A DNA stretch of 6,208 nucleotides from JAPLXD01 sp043802865 (GTDB lineage Bacteria > Patescibacteriota > Minisyncoccia > Moranbacterales > UBA11712). The translations under genes were made by a program, and so were the position numbers. The first letter of the stretch is position 1. Every line of letters starts with the position of its first letter. The stretch covers positions 1 to 6,208 of the forward strand of contig JAZDKQ010000012.1 of the NCBI GenBank assembly GCA_043802865.1. Direction: 5' to 3'. Under the pieces are notes generated by a model. The model had not been told where the DNA came from and made no database searches. It saw only the letters and a program-made list of their open reading frames with translations. Below are positions 1 to 4,055 of the stretch, piece by piece.

Positions 1-175
1 AACCTATCTTCTCAATAATTTTTTGATCCGGCTCGGATATATGCTTCAATTTTCCGTTCCCGCGAAATCCATCATCACCGCAGTCGGCTTTTCCGTTTTC
101 ACCGGCCTCATTTTCGGCATCTATCCCGCGTGGAAAGCTTCTCAATTGAGCCCGATTGAAGCATTAAGAAAGTGA
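1..175 (+). CDS. ABC transporter permease, MacB/FtsX type (3' end only)
   Basis: The frame that begins at base 2 stays open for 57 codons and stops with TGA at 173-175. The visible part holds a hydrophobic membrane stretch (SIITAVGFSVFTGLIFGIYP) followed by WKASQLSPIEALRK. That ending, a last membrane helix and then G-x-x-PA-x-x-A-x-x-x-x-P-x-x-A-L-R, is the hallmark C-terminus of MacB/FtsX-family permeases. These form the membrane half of ABC exporters or mechanotransmission systems that handle lipoproteins, peptides or cell-wall hydrolases. The ATPase partner and the extracytoplasmic domain lie outside the window, so the substrate cannot be given. A hairpin terminator follows 12 bases after the stop, so this is probably the last gene of its operon. 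The family assignment is firm; the exact subfamily is not. Confidence 0.88.
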   Translation, partial: TYLLNNFLIRLGYMLQFSVPAKSIITAVGFSVFTGLIFGIYPAWKASQLSPIEALRK

Positions 176-187
176 TATTCAAACAAA

Positions 188-233
188 AAAGAGATCCGTC
201 CGCTTTCCTCTGTGTCCGCGGTCGGATCTCTTT
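188..233. terminator. Bidirectional hairpin terminator after the ABC permease gene
   Basis: Arms 188-203 and 218-233 pair over 16 positions with one T-T mismatch, around a 14-base loop. On the plus strand the stem ends in only three T residues. On the minus strand the tail is six T, G, three T, so it works better for leftward transcripts. It can close the permease operon from the left and stop transcripts arriving from the RNA cluster on the right. Confidence 0.75.
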
Positions 234-546
234 GTATCCGTGAAACATTATCCTGTGAAACATTTTGTATTTTCGAGAGGGTTCCATAGAAAAACCACCT
301 CTCGCTCGTTGACATCAAATTTCTTCGGTATCCCGGTTTGTTTGGAAATCCTTCCATTTCGCATCTCGCTAACTGTCCCTCCCTCTTCAAGAAACAATCA
401 ACGCTATACAAATTTACTTTTAAGATCTCCCAAGAGGTGGCCACTTTGTGGTGAGGCCATAGTTTTGTTTCAATTTTTAAGGTTTATTTGAAATACTCCT
501 CTAACTATATATACGCAAACTGGCTTTTTTGCTTTCATTTTTGGTC
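234..546. other. Intergenic stretch with no convincing gene
   Basis: Both strands have open frames here (240-491 plus, 142-444 minus), but neither has a ribosome binding site or a recognisable protein pattern. The minus one runs through the 188-233 terminator into the permease gene. Visible structure is limited to a ten-base direct repeat, GTGAAACATT, at 240-249 and 255-264. There is also a hairpin with arms 274-280 and 298-304, and a short hairpin 438-442/455-459 followed on the plus strand by a T-rich tract. AT-rich sequence around 503-511 could hold a minus-strand -10 box, but I see no matching -35. Confidence 0.5.
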
Positions 547-613
547 AAAAAAACTCCCGGACTGCAGGGATGTATCATCCGGCCGTTGACCGGTACGATT
601 TCCCTCCGGGAGT
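547..613 (-). terminator. Intrinsic terminator of RNA-C
   Basis: The 8-bp helix 606-613/553-560 (ACTCCCGG with CCGGGAGT) holds an inner pairing AGGGA/TCCCT and a central CCGG...CCGG element. On the minus strand it is followed directly by seven T residues (plus-strand A run 547-553). The rightward direction has no T run after the stem, so the direction is clear. Confidence 0.72.
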
Positions 614-656
614 CGGCGATGAGCATCGGGCGGCGACTCCGATCAAACCTCGCCTT
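547..656 (-). ncRNA. RNA-C: putative small structured RNA, about 110 nt
   Basis: A leftward promoter (663-690) and an intrinsic terminator (547-613) bracket about 110 bases with no ORF. Reading leftward, the RNA has a first hairpin with arms 634-640 and 609-615, an inner CGAT/ATCG helix (617-620, 625-628) and a GAGC loop. The terminator helix follows, with arms 606-613 and 553-560. Bases 609-613 are shared, so the two hairpins cannot both form fully. That is the layout of an attenuator or a switching RNA. I could not match it to SRP RNA (the GGAAGGAAGCAGC-type loop is missing) or to a riboswitch class I know. Start and end are inferred from promoter and terminator only. Confidence 0.5.
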
Positions 657-840
657 ACTTATAATTTACCCCATTGAGATTTCTTGTCAAATTTTGCTCA
701 TTGAATAAAAAACCCCCCAAGAGAAGTCGCGGCTTCTTATGGGGGGGTGAAGGGAGGAGAGGGGCTGGGTCGATGGCCACGGGGCTGGTTTGATAGAAAT
801 TTTTTCTATTTCTAATAAATATTTCCGGGTACTTTCCCAT
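655..840 (-). CDS. Possible proline-rich leader ORF inside RNA-B (61 codons, doubtful)
   Basis: An ATG at 838-840 has a good ribosome binding site, GAGGA at 847-851, seven bases upstream. It lies about 34 bases inside the predicted RNA-B transcript. The peptide begins MGKYPEIFIRNRKNFYQ and then becomes proline-rich (TSPVAIDPAPLLPSPPHKKP). The odd feature is that the frame runs through the RNA-B terminator (707-747) and over the RNA-C promoter before stopping at 655. A terminated transcript would therefore end inside the ORF without a stop codon. It might be a regulatory leader peptide whose translation opens the terminator, as in proline-rich leaders such as MgtL. It may also be a chance frame. 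The sequence resembles no protein family I know. No ORF of this size in the neighbouring RNAs has a comparable binding site. Confidence 0.22.
   Translation of the reverse strand: MGKYPEIFIRNRKNFYQTSPVAIDPAPLLPSPPHKKPRLLLGGFLFNEQNLTRNLNGVNYK
663..690 (-). promoter_or_regulatory. Putative promoter of RNA-C
   Basis: On the minus strand a perfect -35 TTGACA (685-690) is followed after 16 bases by TAAATT (663-668), a weak -10. A shifted -10, AATTAT at 661-666 with an 18-base spacer, is equally possible. The predicted start is near 656. It begins directly behind the RNA-B terminator. Confidence 0.45.
707..747 (-). terminator. Intrinsic terminator of RNA-B
   Basis: Six C (713-718) pair with six of the seven G at 741-747. 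The helix continues with AAGAGAAG against CTTCTTAT, one A-A mismatch and one G-T pair, and a TCGCGG loop. On the minus strand it is followed by TTTTTTATT. It has the strong, textbook form of a leftward terminator. Confidence 0.82.
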
Positions 841-874
841 CTAATATCCTCAAAAAGAACTGCTGCACTAATCT
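707..874 (-). ncRNA. RNA-B: putative C-rich small RNA, about 168 nt
   Basis: The unit runs leftward from the 881-909 promoter to the 707-747 terminator. Its 5' half contains a GAGGA ribosome binding site and an ATG (see 655-840), then a short AT-rich hairpin (AGAAAT/ATTTCT). Its 3' half is very pyrimidine-rich and includes CCCCTCTCCTCCC, which is complementary to Shine-Dalgarno sequences, just before the terminator. Exposed C-rich motifs of this kind are known in Gram-positive regulatory RNAs that bind ribosome binding sites of target mRNAs. Two readings remain open: a trans-acting sRNA, or an attenuated leader with a small peptide. I see no similarity to 6S or SRP RNA. Confidence 0.52.
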
Positions 875-880
875 GATTGT

Positions 881-909
881 ATTTTATAAAAATTCGGAAA
901 TGCTGTCAA
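881..909 (-). promoter_or_regulatory. Promoter of RNA-B
   Basis: On the minus strand TTGACA (904-909), a 17-base spacer and TAAAAT (881-886) fit the housekeeping sigma consensus in 11 of 12 positions. The predicted start is near 874. It sits 14 bases beyond the T run of the RNA-A terminator. Confidence 0.75.
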
Positions 910-922
910 GTTTTTGGAAAAT

Positions 923-954
923 AAAAAAAACCAGCTGTCCGGATTCCAGCTGGT
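923..954 (-). terminator. Intrinsic terminator of RNA-A
   Basis: ACCAGCTG (930-937) pairs perfectly with CAGCTGGT (947-954) around a nine-base loop. On the minus strand the stem is followed by eight T residues (plus-strand A run 923-930, of which the last pairs in the stem). Confidence 0.85.
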
Positions 955-1380
955 AGTTGCCCAAAAGGGGCGTTTTACGATTCCTCCTATTTAATGCGTC
1001 CGGGGGAGGAAAGAACAATTTCGGGCCCCCCGGGGGCGGCTAATCGCTGTAGCAAAGCCGGGGGGGGCCCCAGTCAGAAAAAATAAAGAACGTTAGTCCC
1101 AGCCATACCGAGGGAATTTGGCTGGGGTGAAACAATAGCCCACCTATCTAAGTCTCTCGGAGGTGGTCCAACATTCTCCCGACAGGGAGAAGACCGCAGG
1201 CGGATTGGCGCTGAACTGGGCGGAGAGTCCACTGTGGAATTCTCCGTGCTGCCAGTTGGCGATTCGACGGCCGCGATGATGTTCCATACCCGCCTTGCGG
1301 TATGCAATCCCGCCGCCGTCCCGTCAGTGGGGGCGCCGGCAGGGAGTTGCCTTTGTTGTACTTCTCTTGATTTTTAAGGT
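923..1380 (-). ncRNA. RNA-A: large highly structured RNA, about 458 nt, family unknown
   Basis: A strong leftward promoter and a strong leftward terminator bracket a GC-rich stretch without a credible ORF but packed with hairpins. In transcript order the main ones are as follows. A domain 1266-1271/1315-1320 encloses 1285-1290/1299-1304. A long helix 1209-1261 is built from 1209-1211/1259-1261, 1214-1219/1252-1257, 1221-1226/1241-1246 and 1228-1231/1235-1238. Then come 1174-1180/1185-1191, 1140-1145/1161-1166, 1098-1104/1120-1126, and a GC-only helix 1023-1031/1062-1070 with inner 1037-1040/1057-1060. Last are 981-987/1005-1011 and 959-962/968-971. I looked for RNase P motifs (GAGGAAAGTCC, ACAGAA), a tmRNA tag or T-arm, SRP and T-box motifs and found none. 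The 77- and 82-codon frames here overlap each other and look accidental. That it is an RNA gene is well supported; its identity is open. Confidence 0.65.
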
Positions 1381-1386
1381 GAACAT

Positions 1387-1415
1387 ATCCTAGCAAATCG
1401 GGAGAAAGCTGTCAA
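1387..1415 (-). promoter_or_regulatory. Promoter of RNA-A
   Basis: On the minus strand TTGACA (1410-1415), exactly 17 bases and TAGGAT (1387-1392) fit the housekeeping consensus (10 of 12). The predicted start is near 1380. It is back to back with the rightward promoter at 1454-1482; the two -35 boxes are 38 bases apart. Confidence 0.75.
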
Positions 1416-1453
1416 GAGCCCGTACAGGACGAGATAAGATAATCAACGTCTCC

Positions 1454-1482
1454 TTGACAAGAGTATCGCTTTTTGCTATGTT
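1454..1482 (+). promoter_or_regulatory. Promoter of the DUF4012 gene
   Basis: TTGACA (1454-1459), a 17-base spacer and TATGTT (1477-1482). The predicted start is near 1489, which gives a 5' leader of about 64 bases before the ATG at 1553. Confidence 0.72.
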
Positions 1483-1552
1483 TAAACATTAAAAAAATTG
1501 AAAAAGGCGTATCATTATATATCTGGGAAAATAAGGCTTATATAAAACATTT

Positions 1553-2956
1553 ATGACTTCTAAAGAAAATAATATGACCACAAAAAAAAGGAAAAAGACC
1601 AAGCAGAAAAGCTGGAAATTTTGGATTTCTTTTTGGCTTGTTTCGGCTTTCCTTCTTTTTTCCTGGTATGTATTTTTGCAAATAAGAAACAAAAATATTC
1701 AAAATCTGAAACCTTTGACAAGTTTCTTGCCGGTGGGAAGCGAGCGAAGGAATGAACTCACGGTTCTGGCTGATGTCTTTGACAAAGCCGGCGGATTTGA
1801 CGGTGAAAAAACTTTTCTTATCCTTTTCCAGAACAATATGGAACTTCGTCCGGGCGGCGGATTTATCGGATCATTTGGCATTCTCAAGGCCAAAAACGGA
1901 AAAGTGAGCGAATTTCAAATTCATGATACGGGTGTTTTCGACGGACGTGTTTCCGGTACGGAACAGCCTCCGTATCCTATGGCGGAAATGCTTCATATAA
2001 AAAGCTGGCAGATGCGCGATTCCAACTGGTCGCCGGATTTCAAAATCAATGCTGAAAAAGCGGAATATTTCTATAAGCTGGGGCAAGGCAGTGAAAATAT
2101 TGATGGAGTAATTGCTATCAATACCGAGGTGCTGAACTCGATTCTTAAAATCACAGGACCGATCAAAATACCCGGTTATCCCGGTGAATACAATAATGAG
2201 TCGGCTATTCTTCAGCTTGAATACCAGGTGGAAAAAGGATATGTCGAACAGGGAATCGCGAAAGGTGAACGGAAAAGCATTATGAGCGACATGGCCCAAG
2301 TTTTGACCGAAAAAATCCATAATTTCAGCATTTCGCAGCAGATGGAGCTGGCGCGGAAGATGGAGGCAGATCTCAAGCAAAAGAATATCCAGCTGTTTTT
2401 CAAGGATGAAAGCCTGCAATCTGAAGTGGAAGAGATAAATTGGGCGGGACGGGTGAAAAATTATAAGGGAGATTATCTGATGGCCGTTGACGCGAATCTC
2501 AATTCCTTGAAGAGCGATATTTGCATAAAACGGGGAATCAAATACGAAGTTGACTTGAGCGCTGAGAAGCCCACGGCAATATTGAATCTGACCTATGAGC
2601 ATACTTGCCGCGCGAAAGATTGGATGACGGCTGATTACAATGATTGGCTCAGGGTTTTTGTTGCGGACGGATCATGGTTGAGTGAGTCCAGTGTTCCGAA
2701 GGGAAATCTTCGCTTTGGCAATGATTTGGGCAAGAAGGTCATTGGTGTGCCGGTTTTTGTTGAAATCGGAAAGAAAGGAACGATCACTTTGAAATATGAT
2801 TTGCCTTCCGAACTGAAAAACGACAACTATAGCCTGTTTGTTCAAAAACAATCCGGATCAGGGGATGTGATGGTCAATATTTTGGTGAAAAAAGCGGACG
2901 GATCAGTCAGCGAAGTGAATGAGGCGTTGCTGGAAGACAAAATGTTCATCTTTTAG
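1553..2956 (+). CDS. DUF4012 family membrane-anchored extracytoplasmic protein
   Basis: The product has 467 residues. A lysine-rich cytoplasmic N-terminus (KKRKKTKQK) is followed by one membrane helix at about 23-44, and the rest lies outside the membrane (N-in topology, no signal cleavage site seen). The DUF4012 signature is clear: FLILFQNNMELRPGGGFIGS at about 88-107, RDSNWSPDF at 155-163 and DGVIAIN at 184-190. The family has no established biochemical activity. It is frequent in Candidate Phyla Radiation genomes and Gram-positive bacteria, often in surface polysaccharide loci, which agrees with the Wzz-like gene 74 bases downstream. I kept the ATG at 1553; the ATG at 1574 (residue 8) is possible. 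Neither has a good ribosome binding site, the nearest AAGG being 16 bases upstream. The gene has its own promoter, and so has the gene after it. No terminator is seen between them, so some read-through is likely. Confidence 0.88.
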   Translation: MTSKENNMTTKKRKKTKQKSWKFWISFWLVSAFLLFSWYVFLQIRNKNIQNLKPLTSFLPVGSERRNELTVLADVFDKAGGFDGEKTFLILFQNNMELRPGGGFIGSFGILKAKNGKVSEFQIHDTGVFDGRVSGTEQPPYPMAEMLHIKSWQMRDSNWSPDFKINAEKAEYFYKLGQGSENIDGVIAINTEVLNSILKITGPIKIPGYPGEYNNESAILQLEYQVEKGYVEQGIAKGERKSIMSDMAQVLTEKIHNFSISQQMELARKMEADLKQKNIQLFFKDESLQSEVEEINWAGRVKNYKGDYLMAVDANLNSLKSDICIKRGIKYEVDLSAEKPTAILNLTYEHTCRAKDWMTADYNDWLRVFVADGSWLSESSVPKGNLRFGNDLGKKVIGVPVFVEIGKKGTITLKYDLPSELKNDNYSLFVQKQSGSGDVMVNILVKKADGSVSEVNEALLEDKMFIF

Positions 2957-2971
2957 GGACCGATTAAATAC

Positions 2972-3000
2972 TTGACAATCTTATAGAAATCATGTATACT
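2972..3000 (+). promoter_or_regulatory. Promoter of the Wzz-like gene
   Basis: TTGACA (2972-2977), 17 bases, TATACT (2995-3000): 11 of 12 consensus positions at ideal spacing. The predicted start is near 3007, leaving only about 24 bases before the ATG at 3031. Confidence 0.82.
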
Positions 3001-3030
3001 CAACCGTTGACTTAATAAATAAGTGTTACT

Positions 3031-3717
3031 ATGAACTATTCTCAATTTAGAGCCATTTTATCAAGAAAAATAGGCCTCATGATACTGATTGGCTTTCTCT
3101 TTGTGGCTATTTCAGTTTGGGGAATAATGCTTTTTTCGCCGAAATATCAATCCAATTCCGATGTTCTTGTTGTTCAAAATCAAGAGGGTTTTGTTGATTC
3201 CTATACGCTTGCCAAGTCGACGGAATATTTTTCGAAGTTGCTTTCGGAAAGCGTCTATACGGAAACTTTTCTCAACAAGGTTATTGAAGGTGATCCGGAA
3301 CTTTTGAAAGTTTTGCCTATCGGAAGAGAAGATCGCATGAAAGCTTGGGGGAAAATGGTTCAAACTTCAATCAATGTTGAGTTGGGAATGATTCACATCA
3401 AAACTTTGGCAAATGACAAAGTTCATGTTGAAAGATTGTCAAAAACGATTGGGAATGTCCTCGCCAAAAACAACAATTTATTTATCAGTGAGAACCAGAA
3501 AATTGAAGTGCGCATGATAAACGCGCCACTGGTCAAGAACAATCCTGGAGCGAATACGCTGATTTTCACTGTCGTAGCTTCTTTTCTTGTTGGAGTGTTG
3601 CTGGTGTTTGTTGTCTCGTTCTACAAAAATATCATTGATCAAAAGAACTCAAAAGATGATTTTGAAAATATGGCTGAGGCTGACACGGATGAGGCCTTGA
3701 ATGTTTGGGAAACATAA
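3031..3717 (+). CDS. Wzz-type chain-length determinant / polysaccharide co-polymerase-like protein
   Basis: The product has 228 residues with the classic two-helix layout of the family. A short cytoplasmic N-terminus and a membrane helix (about 14-35) lead into SPKYQS at 36-41, the usual post-helix motif of Wzz and tyrosine-kinase modulator proteins. An extracytoplasmic, largely helical region follows to about 170. A proline-bearing APLVKNNPGAN segment (165-175) then leads into a second helix (about 176-198) and an acidic cytoplasmic tail of about 30 residues (DDFENMAEADTDEAL). There is no kinase domain, so it corresponds to the modulator half alone. Such proteins set polysaccharide chain length or help export together with a polymerase or flippase, and no such partner lies in the window. 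No strong ribosome binding site is seen before the ATG. The superfamily is well supported; the partner is unknown. Confidence 0.82.
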   Translation: MNYSQFRAILSRKIGLMILIGFLFVAISVWGIMLFSPKYQSNSDVLVVQNQEGFVDSYTLAKSTEYFSKLLSESVYTETFLNKVIEGDPELLKVLPIGREDRMKAWGKMVQTSINVELGMIHIKTLANDKVHVERLSKTIGNVLAKNNNLFISENQKIEVRMINAPLVKNNPGANTLIFTVVASFLVGVLLVFVVSFYKNIIDQKNSKDDFENMAEADTDEALNVWET

Positions 3718-3728
3718 ATTGACGCCCG

Positions 3729-3783
3729 CCGAATATTTCGGGGGTTGAGTCTTCCAAAGGCGCTTTTTTGGAATATTCAACCC
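3729..3783. other. Two adjacent hairpins after the Wzz-like gene
   Basis: A small hairpin (3729-3733/3737-3741, CCGAA/TTCGG) abuts a long one. In the long hairpin, arms 3742-3758 and 3767-3783 pair over 17 positions with one mismatch and one G-T pair, around loop GGCGCTTT. No T run follows on the plus strand, so it does not look like a standard intrinsic terminator. It could stabilise the 3' end of the upstream mRNA, act as a weak terminator, or be a small palindromic repeat. Confidence 0.6.
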
Positions 3784-3804
3784 TTGAAAACGAGGGCAAG
3801 CTCG

Positions 3805-3834
3805 TTGACAATTTATAATGAACGAAAATATACG
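3805..3834 (+). promoter_or_regulatory. Putative promoter of the large secreted-protein gene
   Basis: A perfect TTGACA (3805-3810) is followed after 18 bases by TATACG (3829-3834). The predicted start is near 3841, which gives a leader of about 215 bases. The -35 overlaps a short hairpin (3789-3794/3801-3806). A TATAAT at 3814-3819 is only three bases from the -35, too close to be its partner. Confidence 0.5.
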
Positions 3835-3906
3835 ACTCCGCCTGGGCGGCAGTCGAAAACAAAAAAATTTCCTGCAACTCCGATTTTTTTCCGAAAGCAT
3901 ATACCG

Positions 3907-3987
3907 CAGATAATCCAGTGTTTTTTCATCTGGCTGCGAGAGCGAAATTTTTCTATTCAGATAATTCAGTGTTTTTTCATCTGGCTG
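3907..3987 (+). repeat. Two copies of a 30-bp direct repeat, 51 bp apart
   Basis: Bases 3907-3936 and 3958-3987 differ at one position (C against T at position 9). Each copy begins CAGATAAT and ends TTTTTTCATCTGGCTG, so CAGAT can pair with ATCTG inside the unit to form a stem-loop. The 21-bp spacer is unrelated. Both copies lie in the predicted leader of the large gene, 69 to 149 bases before its start codon. They could be binding sites for a regulator, RNA elements, or a small duplication. Confidence 0.85.
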
Positions 3988-4002
3988 AAAAGAAACTTCA
4001 CG

Positions 4003-4048
4003 CTCTTTGTTTTGCTTGAGAAAAACGAGGGAGAAGCAAGAAGAGGAG
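4003..4048 (+). promoter_or_regulatory. Ribosome binding site of the large gene, inside a possible hairpin
   Basis: AAGAGGAG (4041-4048) lies seven bases before the ATG at 4056 and decides that start. Upstream CTCTT (4003-4007) can pair with AAGAG (4041-4045), and TTGCTT (4012-4017) with AAGCAA (4034-4039). Together these hairpin arms would cover part of the binding site. Confidence 0.5.
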
Positions 4049-4055
4049 TTCGACC

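Noticed and set aside
142..444. 100-codon minus-strand frame with a GTG start
   Set aside because: No ribosome binding site. It runs through the 188-233 terminator and into the permease gene, and its sequence is low in recognisable protein pattern.
240..491. 83-codon plus-strand frame
   Set aside because: No ribosome binding site, and composition like translated non-coding DNA. It starts right after the terminator stem.
1002..1080. GAGGAAAGA followed by CGGGC on the plus strand, resembling an RNase P RNA core
   Set aside because: The core motif is interrupted by several extra bases, the partner ACAGAA motif is missing at the right distance, and promoter and terminator indicate the other strand.
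1255..1275. GATTCGACGG, resembling the 5' region of a tmRNA
   Set aside because: No tag reading frame, no tRNA-like acceptor or T-arm and no CCA end nearby. The stretch is explained by the 1209-1261 and 1266-1320 helices.
1074..1396. Two overlapping minus-strand frames of 77 and 82 codons
   Set aside because: They lie in the structured RNA-A in different frames, have no good start sites, and are best explained by GC-rich hairpins lacking stop codons.
1871..2602. 243-codon antisense frame inside the DUF4012 gene
   Set aside because: It is a shadow of a strongly supported gene. There is no promoter or ribosome binding site, and the histidine- and phenylalanine-rich composition is typical of antisense translation.
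3805..3819. TTGACA followed by a perfect TATAAT
   Set aside because: Only three bases separate them, so they cannot be the two halves of one promoter. TATACG at 3829 is the better partner.
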